NCBI GenBank assembly: GCA_905221615.1
Contig: CAJNDT010000001.1
Span: forward strand, 1,138,653 to 1,202,652
DNA: 64,000 nt
DNA from: Symbiodinium sp. CCMP2592
Lineage: Eukaryota; Sar; Dinophyceae; Suessiales; Symbiodiniaceae
Direction of reading: 5' to 3'
Shown one piece after another: positions 21,682-33,430 of the stretch. Each line of letters opens with the position of its first letter. The stretch's first letter is position 1. A program made the translations under genes and the position numbers. A model generated the notes under the pieces. The model saw only the letters and a list, made by a program, of their open reading frames with translations, had not been told where the DNA came from and searched no databases.

Positions 21682-23156
21682 GGTGCTTAACTTTAAATAT
21701 CTTTGATCCAACAAGCTGCAAGCAACTATATGTGTTGGATAGTACGAACAGGTACTAGAAGTTGATTGTCATGTCCGTTTCAATACCACATGCAATAGGT
21801 TCCACTGGACGACACAAGCATTTATGCACATGATCATTAGATTAACACATATTTGAAGACAGAGTGCTATTAATAGATGATGTAGTTTAATGTTCGAAAG
21901 CAGTATGCCCAATAATAAGTGTATGCATATAATCCATACATATATCTATATGTATGTATGTATGTTATACATATACCTAGGTCTATGTGTAAACTTACCA
22001 CACACAGTAACGGTTTAGGGTTTAAAAGAGCTTCAGGGTTTTAGGTTTTAAGGAGGTCCATGGTTTAAAGGTACTTCAAGGCAGAGTGCCACCTAGTTTA
22101 TGCTTAATCATAAGATGTGTTACTACTCGTAGGGATTTGGTTGGGTTAGCTGGACTGTGCCGATTCAATGGGATTCGATATTGTATAACTAGCTCCCAAG
22201 ATTCAATAAGCTCCAACAAGACTTTTGGGAGGGGATGCTACATGTGTGCAATTGTCTGGTACAGGGTCGGTGTGCCTTCAAAACGTGATGGCCCGAACAC
22301 TAAGATTCAATAAGATTTTTTCGGGTAGTCCACAATCCTGCAAATGTCTTCTAAGATTCAATAAGATTTTTTGGGCGAGCTGGAGGCTGTGTCCCTTGTA
22401 AAACCGATAAGATCAATAAGATTCAATAAGATTCAATAAGATTCAATAAGATTCAATAAGATTCAATAAGATTCAATAAGATTCAATAAGATTTTTTCGG
22501 GGTAGGCCACAATTGTACAAATGTCTTCTAAGATTCAATAAGATTCAATAAGATTTTTTGGGGCGATCTGGAGTCTTGTCCCTTTTAAAAATGATGGACC
22601 AATAAGATTCAATAAGATTCAATAAGATTCAATAAGATTCAATAAGATTCAATAAGATTTTTCCGGGGCATGCCACAAGTGTCACAAATGTCTTCTAAGA
22701 TGTTGCAGGGCCTGTGGGGCGGTATGGGGATGGTGTCCCTTCAAAGGCCATATGTTTTTTTAAACACGGATGCACCCCATTGCAGACTTCCGTGGTCCTT
22801 TGTTGGGTCCCTCCCAACTGGTGTTCTAGGACAGGTTGGATCCTGCCTTTGGCGCGGATTTGTCCACAGGCATCTGCAGTATCCTTGTGAAATCGACCGA
22901 CCGCCTGGGATTACAAAGAGACATACATTCCTGATGGCATAATGCAACACAAGGCAACACAATCATGTCAATACATAATGATCATGGAACACATGTTACA
23001 ACCCATGGCACTCCGCCTTCAGAAACATGTCTGTGACAATGGCATTGCCACACCTCCAAAATTAATTAGACTCGAGGCCACATCACCGACAACACATACA
23101 CATGAGCCAGTTATTGTGGCACTCTGCCTTGTTACCGAGCCACCTTGTCGACGCAA
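21682..23156. other. Intergenic region with reversed motif
   Basis: About 1.4 kb without a gene. It has a TATGTATG-rich stretch near 21940-21975, short TTTAGGG-like sequence near 22010-22060 and the 10-bp arrays listed separately. The 13-bp motif at 22081-22093 is in plus orientation, opposite to almost all other copies. Motif copies in the usual orientation stand at 23008 (one mismatch) and 23118. Confidence 0.7.
22405..22660. repeat. Tandem 10-bp repeat GATTCAATAA
   Basis: Two runs of the 10-bp unit (about 22405-22492 and 22593-22660), plus isolated units. Each run ends in GATTTTTTCGGGG-type sequence followed by CCACAA and ATGTCTTCTAAGATT, so there is also a higher-order composite repeat. 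Copy B is longer by 31 bases over this interval. Confidence 0.95.
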
Positions 23157-24780
23157 TCAGTCCACCACGGGGTCGTTGACCTCAGGAGCTTCCTCTTCAC
23201 GAGTGCGGTCGTCAACGAGTTGAGCTTGTATTTCCTGAACGATTGCGTCCACATCATTAGCATCATCTTCGACAGGAACAGGGGCATTGCTTCCCGTGGA
23301 CCCCCTCGGACCCAAAAAGAACCTTGCCATAGAGGCTGAGCTCGCACACTTGAGAGGGCAAGCGGTGGCCTTGTTCCGCCCGGTCGACTCACAGTATCGA
23401 TTGATACATTCGCTGTGAAAGAGGTGGCCACACGATAGCGCTTCCAATGCCTGCATTCCAGGGAAGCAACAGAAAAAGACACGTCATGTGAGAGGTACTG
23501 TTCTGAGGATTAGTGGAATGTACAAACAGGACAGGCACCACTATCAATGGTTCATTAACCAAAGGCAAACGAAACCAGCCTGCCTGGCCCGGGTGCATCT
23601 CCGAATGGCAAATGACACAGAGGTCCTGGTTCCACCGGTTCGCAGGTCTGCTCGACTCATTCGGAGCATCCTCCTCCTCCTCCTCAAAGAAGGCACTGTC
23701 GTCGGCCTCGCGCTCGACCTCGGCCTCGACCTCGGCCCCGGCCTCGACCTCGGCCCCGGCCTAGGCCATGACCTCATCATCGACCTCGACTGCGACCTCG
23801 TCCTGCGACTCTGTGTTTGGTGCCGTCGCCCTGGCCTTGGACTTGGCCTTGGCTTTCGACTTGCCCTTGGCTTTTGCTTTGGCTTTCGACTTGGGTGTCG
23901 CAAAGGGCACAACGGCATTCACGTCAGCACCGGCTGTCGAGTCACTGTTCGTGGAGGTGTCTGGCTCTGGCAACTCAACTGTTTGAGGTGCAGTGGTCAC
24001 TTCTGCAGGAGGCATGACGATCTCCTGATCGGGCCTGATCTCTGCCTCTGCCGGCGCTAGACCATCGTCATCCATGGCAGGAGCATTCCCATCAACTGGC
24101 ACTCTGCCTTCCACAACCCTCGGCACTCTGTCTTGTTCACTTCCTGCAGCCTGGCTGCCTTCGGTTGCCTGGCTTGCATTGGAACCCGGAACGGCATGAG
24201 GGGAGGCAGGCGGCTGTTGAATCGGCACTCTGCCTTGTTCCCCAGCCGGGCTGCGACCCACAGCCTGGCTTGGATTGGAACTAGGAGCAGTCGTTGGCAA
24301 AGGACCAGAACGGACCACGTCTGGCACTCTGCCTTCCGACGGCGGAACCGTTGGCGGGGCAGCTGGAGCAGGACTCGGATTGAAACTGAGACGTCCCTGC
24401 GTCTCAGTGGACTGCCTTGCTCTCGCTCTACGCCTGGCATAGGTCGTGACATCCTCGGTCATCCATGTGGACTGCCATCCACACTCCAAGGCAACCCTGT
24501 CAACAGAATGCTCAGACATATTCACCCCCAGTCCCAGAACCGGTTTGGCTATGCGGTTCCAACTGCTGCTATCGCAGACGGATTGACGCCTATGGGCATT
24601 CTCACATCGCTGACCAAGCAAGCTGTATTTCATATCGACCCTGAGTTCACTGACCTTTGTGGTCGGCTTCAGATTGGTCAATATGAAGAGCAGTTGCAGC
24701 GCTGTTTGTTGTGGCAGGTCAGCCGTGACCGCAGCATCCCATGCACTATGAACTCGCTCGAGCAGAGCTTTCACCTTCAC
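23157..24780 (-). pseudogene. RING-finger protein gene, copy A, with in-frame stop
   Basis: Exon 1 opens at GTG 24780 after an acceptor-like CTGAG. It encodes a helical N-terminus, a Pro-rich EGRVP region, an Ala/Lys linker and an acidic stretch, then CVIC-HSEMHPGQ. A 133-bp intron (23583-23451) starts with GC and ends with AG. Splicing continues with ALEALSCGHLFHSEC and ends in ACPLKC at about 23370. Together these form a RING-H2-like set, C-x2-C-x12-C-x-H-x2-H-x2-C, with an atypical final C-x3-C, as in E3 ubiquitin ligases. In copy A, TAG at 23761-23763 replaces the GAG of copy B and would cut the protein before the RING. Copy B lacks this stop but has a frameshift. The stop could also be an assembly error. 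Confidence 0.65.
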
Positions 24781-24840
24781 CTCAGTCAGTAAGGCTTATC
24801 TAGGCTTTGTGGGGGGAGGGTTCAGGGATCATTGCTGACC

Positions 24841-25404
24841 TTAGGGATACTCTGTTGATTGACAAGCAGCCAGAGGGATCGAACGCAATGTCGTGGCGCT
24901 TCTCGGGATTGCATCTGCATCGGTAGTGGACGTTGCCAGCCGATCAATCCCGATCGTTGCTGCTTGCCTTGCTCTGTTCTTCTTGGTTTCCTTACGAATC
25001 CTCCTCACTTCTTGGTCTTCTGATTCCGACGAGGAGGAGTCGTTGGCACTCTGCCTTGATTCACCCACAGCAGCCATCTGCTGCTGTTGCTGCATTTGCT
25101 GCATCTGCTGCATTTGCTGCATCTGTTGCTGCTGCTGCATCTGTTGCTGCTGTTGCAACATGAAAGGGTTCATCATGGCCAGTGGGTTGTTCATTCCCAT
25201 TGCTGGGTTCATTGCCCCCGGCATTGGGAACATCATCTGATCACTCACACGAGCGCTCTTCCTCGACTTTCCCATTGCTCTCGGCGACTGTCTCTGGCAC
25301 TCTGCCTGGAAGCACCACTGCAGCACTAAGGGACTCGATCTTGAACACACATATGTTGATTGCGGCCAGGTCAAGAAATTCTTGCGCATCCACTCACTAG
25401 TCAC
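24841..25404 (-). CDS. Gln/Met-repeat protein or exon (copy A)
   Basis: Likely start at MGKSRKSARVS within the frame (an ATG near 25275), or an internal exon. It contains MNPAMGMNNPLAMMNPF followed by a poly-Gln tract broken by Met (QQQQQMQQQQQMQQMQQ), an acidic Ser/Glu patch (SSSSESEDQE) and a basic stretch. The frame ends 60 bp from the first exon of the RING gene, so it may be its upstream exon. Another open frame in the 5' part (DAQEFLDLAAINICVF) also looks coding, so the exon structure is unresolved. No family recognised. Confidence 0.5.
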   Translation of the reverse strand: MTSEWMRKNFLTWPQSTYVCSRSSPLVLQWCFQAECQRQSPRAMGKSRKSARVSDQMMFPMPGAMNPAMGMNNPLAMMNPFMLQQQQQMQQQQQMQQMQQMQQMQQQQQMAAVGESRQSANDSSSSESEDQEVRRIRKETKKNRARQAATIGIDRLATSTTDADAIPRSATTLRSIPLAACQSTEYP

Positions 25405-25437
25405 TAGAGTCCGTACACACTACGTGGCATGGTCCCA

Positions 25438-25539
25438 TCAACGGCCAGATAGCAAGCGTTTCAGCTTCCACAACTCACAATCACTTGCATCATGCATTCC
25501 AGCCTTGCCATAGTAGCCAACCACCTTGGACGCCAGCAC
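25438..25539 (-). CDS. Orphan C-terminal exon, 33 residues (copy A)
   Basis: After CTTTCAG the sequence reads exactly 33 codons plus TGA, starting VLASKVVGYYGKAGMHDASD. It looks protein-coding from composition, and copy B (40219-40320) is intact. The upstream partner exon is not identified. The 25560-25889 stretch just upstream is crowded with four motif copies (25747, 25762, 25821, 25856) and is otherwise unassigned. Confidence 0.45.
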   Translation of the reverse strand: MLASKVVGYYGKAGMHDASDCELWKLKRLLSGR

Positions 25540-25985
25540 CTGAAAGGTTTTATGGGGCTGTCACAGAAAACCAAGGTTGAACCAATCAATTCACAGGCAC
25601 AGTAATTAATCCATCGAGTTACTGCCGACATGACTGTATGCATAGGCATCGTCTTTGTTTTCCAAAACGGCAAGCTGAAATGTGCCAGATCAGACGGACC
25701 GCAAAAGTGACAACATTCAAACGCCCCAAGAAATGCGATTTCACATTGGCACTCTGCCTTTCCGGCACTCTGCCTAGTGACAGCGACACAAAAATGAATC
25801 TGAACAGGCCACACTGTTTGGTGGCACTCTGCCTTAGTCACACCGAGAACTCTCTGGCACTCTGCCTTGTGAAAGTCCCCAGTGCCCAAGGACGAATGGG
25901 ATGAAGAAGAGGAGGTCCACTAGATGGCTTTGTTTTGGCAACACAATTAATAAACCTACTCGTTCAGCTCAATCATTGACACTGA

Positions 25986-28900
25986 TCAATCCTGAAAGCC
26001 ATCTGCAGTTACTCCCCAATCAGGAACGAAGTTCGCAGTGGTCTGGTAAACATCCACATACTCTTCATCTTCCGATGGCGGGACATCATCACCCATCTGG
26101 CTCACCGCGTCTAGGTCTTCCCCCCTTGCCTTCTGTTCCAGCTTCTTCTGACAATACACAAGCATGGTGTAATTGTAAGCATCCCAAATCTTGCAGGACA
26201 AAGGCACAATCCAGCTCTGCAGGTCTTTGGGCTTGAATTTTTCCTTTGAGATGACATCTTCCGTCGTATAAACCTCAACGAGTGTCTTGGAGGCCTCAAA
26301 CCAGTGCCAGTATGTCAGATTTTTTCCCTTGACTTTATCACGGCCATGTTTTGGCGGAGTGACATTGAACATGCACTGGAGAATCTGCTCAATGACCGCC
26401 ACCCCAGTTTCCCTCTGAAGCCACAGGTGCCAGTCCCCAGGCTCAGAATTGTTTGGAATCTCCTTCACGTTCTGGTCACACAACAGATCCCAGACAACCG
26501 CAGTTTTCGAGCCCTTCGACCGAAAGTCATTCCACGCCATGTCCTTTCTATCCACTGGCACGTTATTCTTCTCGCATTCTCGGACTGTGATCTCATGGAC
26601 AGCCATGAGCAGCTGGGTCATGACAGTCGTAGTCTTGCTGTTGAACTTCCGATCGTTGTGCTGGGGGTTGAACGGCTGATCTTGTGGCACCGGTCTCGCC
26701 ATACGTGCCCGATTGGCGAGGCGGCCCACCTTCGAAGTCGTCACCGCCCTGTGACTGCATGGCAGCATTCCCCGCAACGCTCTGAGAGTTTTCTCCTCCT
26801 CAGTCTCTGGCTGCAAAAGCTCGGCTGGAACCTTGATCTTGTTTTGACCCCTTGGCACTCTGCCTTGGGGGTCCGTAATTCCGAGGTCCTCCTCCGCTTC
26901 CAAGAAAGGCTTCACCTCTCCAGGCACTGGCGCAGTCGCACTCTTGGGGTTTGCGGCAGCCTTCGGGCTCGGGTCCACATTCATAGCCTCCAGCTCGTTC
27001 ATGACCTTGGCGACGACGGCATCGTGCTCGCTCTCAGTCACCCGGGTCTCCGGTACAGAAGGCATCGGCTCATCTTGCTCCTCTCGGAGATGGTCCCCTA
27101 GTACCATTGTTGCTTGGCTGTCACCCTCATCCTCGTCCAAGCGATCCGGGTCGGGCTCCGCCTCCATCTCAAGCGGCGGTTGCTCATCCTGCACCATAAC
27201 CTCGACAAATTCCATTTCATCGTCCGACGGATCTTGCACAGGCTCCTCCTCTTCCACCACAACATCAACCAAAGTGTCCTCCTCCTCGGCTTCCACCTCC
27301 TCCTTGGGGTCCAACCATATTCCTCCCTTCTCCGTCTTCATATGCCGCAAAAAAGCAGGATGAGCTTCGCCTGGACGGCCCTTTCCAACAAGGTGAGTAG
27401 GGATATTGGGACGGCCCTTTCCAACAAGTGGCACTAGGGCTGGACGGCCCTTTCCAACAAGGTCAGTAGGGATATTGTCCTCCACTGGCACTCTGCCTTT
27501 GTGGCCCTTTCCGGCAGGCTTGCCCTTTTGGGCGAAGTAAGCTGCTTTCCCGATCGGGACGGCGTCGCCCTTGCTTTTCAAGCCCTGGGCCTTTGCCACC
27601 CAGGCCGGCTCAGCGCGTCGGCCCTGCGGAACGAAATTGGAGCCTCTTGCCGTATCGTCAGCATACTCGGCAAGTTCCTTGGCGAAATCCTGCTCGTCCA
27701 TCCTTTGCTTTTCCGTCATTTCAGCAGGAGCACTTGCCGACATAAACTGTGGCTTGGAACCAACAGGCACAGGCTGTCCGTCGCCGAATTTCCTTTTGGC
27801 AGGAGGCTGCTTTGCCGGCGGGGGACCCATCGGCTCTGGCACTCTGCCTTGCTTTGCCGGCGGGGGACCCATCGGCTCTGGCACTCTTGGCGGGGGATTC
27901 GGCTCGGGATCTGGCACTCTGCCTTGCTTTGCCGGCGGGGGACCCATCGGCTCTGGCACTCTGCCTTGCTTTGCCGGCGGGGGACCCATCGGCTCTGGCA
28001 CTCTTGGCCGGGAATTCGGCTCGGGATTCGGCTCATCGTCATGCCAGGCATCGTATTCGTCCTGGATGACGGGCATTCTGGCCGTTCTGCCCCAGCGATG
28101 TTGCTGCTGCTGGTGGCCAGGAGGAGGATGAGCTGGTTGCACCGGGCCCTTGCCAGGAGGAGGATGATCTGGTTGCACCGGCCCCCTGCCAGGAGGAGGA
28201 TGATCTGGTTGCACCCTGCCAGGAGGAAGTGGTTCCCACTCCTGCTGCCAAGGGTGATCAGGCAGAGGCCCAGCATTTCGCAGCGGTCTTACTGGCACCT
28301 GCCACGGAGCAGGAGGCCTCGCCTTTTGCTGAGGCGGTTTATGCAAAGGCGGGCGGGCCCCCCTGGGAGGAGTCCCATCAGGATGATGTATTGCTTTGCC
28401 TTTGCCTGGCACTCTGCCTTCTACTGGCACTCCTCCTTTCATCCCTTTGGCTTTTGCAGTCGCAGATCCAGGGGGATCCCAGGGAGGTGTCGAATCCCAA
28501 CACTGAGGTGTTGGCGGAGGATTCGGCGGCGCAAGTGCCTGCGGCTGCATTCTGCTCATTACTGCCCTTGTTGCCTCGACCCTCATTTGCTGGCATTGTT
28601 GCATCAAGTCCAGACCCTGCTGGAACTTTGCTTCCAGATTCTTGCACAACTTGTACAGATCGGACACCATTTCACCAACTCTCCACTTATTCGGTCCATA
28701 GTCCGTTTTGAATTTTTCGCCAGCAGCAAGCATCTTCTTCCAGACCTGTGACGCGTACTCGGAGACGGTGGCGCTGTGGTTTGAGGGAATTTGCCAGAAG
28801 CTCAGAAAGCAGTTGAGGTGACCCTTCATCTTTTTTGCGGGAACCTCACTAATTGGTAGGCAACCGGAGCAGTCCACCAAGGCAAACGTCAAATTCTCCG

Positions 28901-29800
28901 CCCCCACTGGCACTCTGCCTTTGTGGTCCGGCACTCTGCCTCCCATGACAGTAATGTTATTCTCATGGAGGTCCCCCAGAAGACACCCTTCCAGCCTAAG
29001 GGTATGCATTTGTAGCTTCAAGACAAACTTGAACAGCTTGAAGAGGATCAGCATGGTCTCTTTCTCTGGGAACTTGCTTGGGTCGGAAAACCTCTGGTTG
29101 AGGAAGGCTCCCACAGTCGTCCCGTTGCCTTTGGCTTCTGTGACGATCACCGATTTTCTCATCCGCGGTGCCACTACGCCCGAGGCATGGGTGACCAAGG
29201 TTTTCAAGTCGAAAGCGAGCGGGACAGGAAACGATTGCCAGTGGGTTGTGAACATTCGAGATTGCAGAAAACGCCAGTCAAATTGGTTTCCACACTCTTT
29301 TTCATCCTTTGCGAGTGGCCTGTGCAGCTTGACACAGAGGTGCACCTGATCTGTCCGATTATTGAAGTCCAGAGCATCTTCAGGAATAGAATCCACCAGT
29401 CTCAGGGCCTCTGCTGCGACTTCCGGGGCTTTGAGGACTTCGGCACTCTGCCTTTCAGACCGAGGAATCCTGAGCTCGCGCAGAAGCTTCAGAATGTCGA
29501 TGACCCACGGCTGTGGGATCCTCGCAATCATTGAGTCCCGATTCATTCCATGACCGACGTATTTCCATTCACACTTGCACTGTTTGAATCCTTTCCCGCC
29601 TCTCACGCGGAATTGCAGGCGGACCTCACCGAAGGCTGTGACATAGTATCTAGAGGTTTTTTGATCGGCCAGGGATAATTCGGACCCATCTGCAAGGATC
29701 CATCCAGCTGTTGTTCGTAAAACTCACAGGTGATGTTGCCGGCTCGCACATTGGCCCAAAACGTCTGACCAAGCGGACTCGTATGCACAGGCGCTGTCAT
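25986..29800 (-). pseudogene. Kinase-like Pro-rich giant protein gene, copy A, frameshifted
   Basis: Same gene as 40767-44582. Relative to copy B, one G is missing near 29647 (ACATAGTATC against ACATAGTAGTC). This separates the first about 51 codons from the remaining 1,206-codon frame. A sequencing error would restore it. The downstream frame keeps the kinase-like motifs, the GRVPEPMGPPPAKQ repeats and the C-terminal helical domain. Confidence 0.7.
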
Positions 29801-29935
29801 CCTGCGGCACTCTGCCTTGTCCAGCCAGATTGCGGCACTCTGCCTTGTCCAGCCAGATGCAGGCACTCAGCCTTCTCAGTCCAGCTCAAGGCACTCTGCA
29901 AAGAATGGCGAGGCGGCACTCTGCCTTATAATGTC
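29801..29935 (-). promoter_or_regulatory. Motif-loaded 5' leader of the kinase-like gene
   Basis: Immediately upstream of the predicted ATG (29800) lie five motif copies or near-copies, at 29806, 29834, 29862 (CAG for CTG), 29890 (truncated) and 29915. The first two sit in a 28-bp direct repeat that includes ATCTGGCTGGACAAGG. Each motif can form a 4-bp GGCA/TGCC hairpin. The same arrangement precedes copy B. A regulatory role is inference. Confidence 0.45.
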
Positions 29936-30926
29936 GAAATGATATACTACCTCTGACGTCAATGTGTTGTTAGATTATAGTTACTAGTATTTGACACAAT
30001 TTAAATTATATCAACTATATTTTGATATTATGCTCACATTGACATTAAATATCATGCATATGCCATCATTCAAGGACCACGACTCACTTCACTTTGAGCA
30101 ACTCCATCGACAGAATAATCATGACATGACACTTTTATTGAAGCAGCAGCTACACGGAGTTTAACTTAATTGAGGGGCCAGACAGACTCAGCATGATCGG
30201 GAGCTTAGCACACGAATGAAACCTAATTCAAGGGCTGTGTTGATATTCAAATCTGCCATATGCCATGATTCAAGGACCACTGCAGCAACATTTGAAACCT
30301 GAGCAACCATCATAAGCCATAGGCAAAACAATCATGACATGACACTTCAGAAGCCCGAGAATGCTAAGTTGAATTTGGCAACGCAGAAGCAGCATGATCG
30401 GAAGCTAAGAACAGCACCGATGACCAGCAATCCTGGGGTCTGGAGACGCCAGCTGACGGCCAAACCTTGCATGGTCACTTTCATTCATACTCAGACTCTC
30501 TCAGCACAGTCGCAAACCCAACACATCCAACAGAACTCAGAAGTGCTCGGTCTTCAGAAGTCTCAGCACTCACAGTTTTGCTTCTGCAGCAAGCAATGCT
30601 CTTCTGGAGGCACTACTCTGACAGCGACGAGGCCTTCTCCAAAACACTCACAACTTTGATCATGACTTGTTGGTTTGCCTGCACCACAAACAAATAACCT
30701 GTTGCTGTGCGAAAGGCAGGCAGAAGTCCACATGAGCAGACATCGGCACTGAAAAACTTGAGAAGAGTCAGTCGACGAAGCCTGACCCACCTGGCACTCT
30801 GCCTTCGTCACTGTCCTGGCCTGTAAATTAAATTGATGTTGGAATTTGCCACTCACTGAATGGCCCAATTCTGGGCACTCTGCCTTTGGCACTCTGCCTT
30901 TTAAGGCACTCTGCCCTTCTTTTTTC
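29936..30926. other. Intergenic region
   Basis: AT-rich at 29940-30060. A direct repeat containing CATATGCCAT and ATTCAAGGACCAC, then ATCATGACATGACACTT, occurs at about 30057-30137 and again at 30257-30347. Motif copies at 30791, 30873, 30885 and 30905 cluster at the 3' end of the next gene upstream. The minus open frame at 30563-30892 has two motif copies and Cys residues but no recognisable domain. Confidence 0.5.
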
Positions 30927-32125
30927 TCACGATTCGCCGTCCATCATCAGGATGTTTTCTTGCACAATAGCAGGCTCGAACTCGTTGTAATCCTCCTCAT
31001 CGTCCACACGCTCTTCATTCCAGGCCTCCGGATCATCTTCGTCGTAACCGAATCTCACCATGGTCGTGGTCCACAAGAGTTGCTCACCTTCGCGGACTTC
31101 CCCTTCCCACAGCTTCAAATTCTCAGCCCCCCGCGCCCAGCCCTGATGACAGGCATAGAGCCATCTTCTCTCCGTCATCACTTGCATGCCTGCACCGGTG
31201 AGCTCCAGCTTCAGGTAAAGTGGCGGTGGCTGTTTATCGATCCTGAACTGAGATCATGTTGAAGTTGCTACTTGATTCTAGTCAGTTTTAATTATTAAGA
31301 TCCGTAGATATAAGATAATAAATAAATGTAGCGTCGAAGCATGGCTTGCATCTGGGTGGCCATCTAATGCTGTCTGGCCACCATTGGTAGCGTTCAAGGG
31401 CCAACTGGGCCGTGGGGCGCAAGGACCAGTGCGGATGGTTTTTGGTCTCCGAGGAACCGGGTTGCGCCCAAGCGCTGATGCCGTTCCCTTTCAAGAAGTC
31501 CCAGCGAATCTGCAGGGAGACATCCAGGCAAGCAGTAAGAAACAGTCACAATCAACACATGCTATGATTATCATCAAACACACTGCCCACTGCCTGCCAA
31601 ACGTCCTCCACGCACATGAAGTATGTGTGAAGGGTCTGGTTGGGGTCTTGCATCGGGGTCTTGCCCTTCTTTCCATTGCCCTTGCCAAGATCGCCCTTGC
31701 TCGCGCTGGCACTCTGCCCTGTGGCACTCTGCCCTGTGGCAGTCTGCCCTGGCTTTCCTGCTCCCTTCCCGACCTGACTTGTTCTTTGGGCTTGAGCGGT
31801 GTTCAATGAGTTGGTCAGCTGCCAATTTGAAAACTCTTGCAGCTGAGTGCGGTGGCGGCCTGCCCCTGTGTTTTCCATGGCGGATAATGACTTGCCCACT
31901 GCAAAATTGGGACAAGGGCACTCTGCCTTACCTGAACCAGACTGCTGCAACAGCACAAGTAGGCAAAAATGAGCACTCATTACAATCACCGGAGACTGAC
32001 TGTTAAAGTCACATTTGCACCCACTGAGTCGCCGGCTGGATTCACTCATCCAATCGCACCAGCGGCCCTGATCACCATGTCGGCACAACCGACAAAGGAA
32101 CTGACAGTTTCCACAACCGAGACGG
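30927..32125 (-). CDS. Multi-exon Cys-rich protein gene (copy A)
   Basis: Several open blocks follow in order. About 32125-32020 has CGNCQFLCRLCRH, giving C-x2-C-x3-C-x2-C, a zinc-ribbon-like pattern. A block ending near 31560 has CPCPN(F/C)AVGKS, Gly/Lys-rich sequence and HTYFMCVEDVWQAVG. An exon from 31509, after CCCTGCAG, reads IRWDFLKGNGISAW. A last exon reads LELTGAGMQVMTERRWLYAC and ends in an acidic tail MMDGES plus stop at 30927. Splice borders are partly inferred. The second CxxC is CPNF in copy A but CPNC in copy B. A zinc-binding role is plausible, but no family is assigned. Confidence 0.45.
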
Positions 32126-32393
32126 GCATGATCTCACTTTCTTTTTAAGCTCAGTCAGTAACACCGGCAGCCAGGTTTAAACGCACGAATTAAGCTGTGA
32201 CTGCCAGCTGAAAGTGGGAATGTAACGATTAGCCTTTTCAAGGTAAGGACTGTGTTTCACTTCCAGCCAGCAGTCCAGTGTCGGGTCCAGGACTCTCTGG
32301 CTGGGCCAGTGTCGGGACACAAATTTCGACGGCTCAGAATCATTCATTGGAGCAGAACTGTTTGACCATGGACTTCGGGTTCAGTGTCGATGA

Positions 32394-32641
32394 TCAACTG
32401 TACGTGTGCAGCTCATCCTGCATTTCCAGCAGTGCTTCAATCATGTACTCACGATCACGGAATGGAGCATAGTAGGCTCGGTGGTTGATCCACCTGACAA
32501 TGGCTTGTTCCATGGTCATCGAGGCAAAGGCCATGACTAGGACACAATAAGCAGCACAGGTCCTGTTAATGCCACCGTAGCAATGGACAAGCACACGAAT
32601 TGGCCTCTTCTTGCCTCCACGCTTCCGACCACCTCCCTGAA
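32394..32641 (-). CDS. Dual-specificity-phosphatase-like, 3' part only (copy A)
   Basis: Encodes the C-terminal about 82 residues of the gene complete at 47176-48474, including HCYGGINRT, the C-x5-R phosphate loop. It is cut by the scaffold gap. The frame that appears to run through the Ns into the next gene is an artefact. Confidence 0.8.
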
Positions 32642-32741
32642 NNNNNNNNNNNNNNNNNNNNNNNNNNNNNNNNNNNNNNNNNNNNNNNNNNNNNNNNNNN
32701 NNNNNNNNNNNNNNNNNNNNNNNNNNNNNNNNNNNNNNNNN
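32642..32741. other. Assembly gap (100 N)
   Basis: Exactly 100 Ns, a conventional placeholder for unknown length. It separates the two copies of the 14.7-kb segment, so the true junction is unseen. Confidence 1.
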
Positions 32742-33430
32742 ATGTCGTAGATGCTAGTTTCAACCTCCTCCCAATCTCGTGGCACTCTGCCTTCAGATTC
32801 ATCTCGGAGAGATGAAGACAGCGTCCTTGCATTGAACATAGATTCCCAAAGCTGCCGCAAAGATCGGGACGTGTTGCCTGCCAGCGACTTCATCATCCAA
32901 TCGGCAAAGCCTGACACCAACCCAGCTGATTGAAGAAACCATGACACTCTGCCTTCATCCAACTGCATGACCAGAGGCTCATCACTGATAGTTTCACACA
33001 CACCTACCATAGCATCATTCAGTTTTCTCTTGTACCATTCCCTGTGGGCGTCTGTCCTTGTGTCGAAGGATGCTTGCAACATGAATCGGGCCAAGGCTGT
33101 GGAAGATGCCACATCCTCCTGTACAGCATCAGGGTTTGGCACTCTGCCTTTTTGACTTTGCACATGTGACCCCCAGTTCGCAGCCAAGGTGGTCTTCCTG
33201 AGAAGATCACTGAAGAAGTTGTACCATTTGTGGTACTGTCGACGTTCTGAGCCGTTCCTGTTGCTCTCATCGAAAAACAAGTCCAGACGCCACCACAGTT
33301 CGCCCTGTGAGAGCCAAGCTGCTCTCGCTGGCAGTTTTGCATCATTTGCCAAGTTAAGCAATTGCCCATCACGGAGCAATAGCATGACCCACAGTTTCAG
33401 AAGCATCACCGAAATCCTCCAAAGCAACAC
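32742..33430 (-). CDS. Unknown protein, copy B, 3' end lost in the gap
   Basis: Same gene as 17605-18657, about 98 percent identical in protein over the shared part. The last about 120 codons lie in the gap or were never present. Confidence 0.6.

Larger units (their letters stand above)
17969..32641. repeat. 14.7-kb duplicated segment, copy A
   Basis: Sequence from about 17969 to 32641 is repeated at 32742-47423 in the same orientation, at an offset of 14773 rising to 14804 and then falling to 14781/14782 through small indels. Divergence is uneven: roughly 1 percent across 18-22 kb but only about ten changes across 25.4-29.6 kb, counted by eye. Copy A ends exactly at the N run. Confidence 0.95.

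Noticed and set aside
27501-28751. 416-codon plus-strand frame with repeated WHSA(L/F) and RRGTHRLWHS
   Set aside because: Antisense shadow of the Pro-rich repeats of the kinase-like gene; the motif has no stops in any frame, which opens antisense frames. The same holds at 42282-43532 and for similar plus-strand frames.
32537-33430. Single minus-strand frame running across the gap
   Set aside because: The Ns are translated as X; it falsely joins the unknown protein to the phosphatase-like 3' end.
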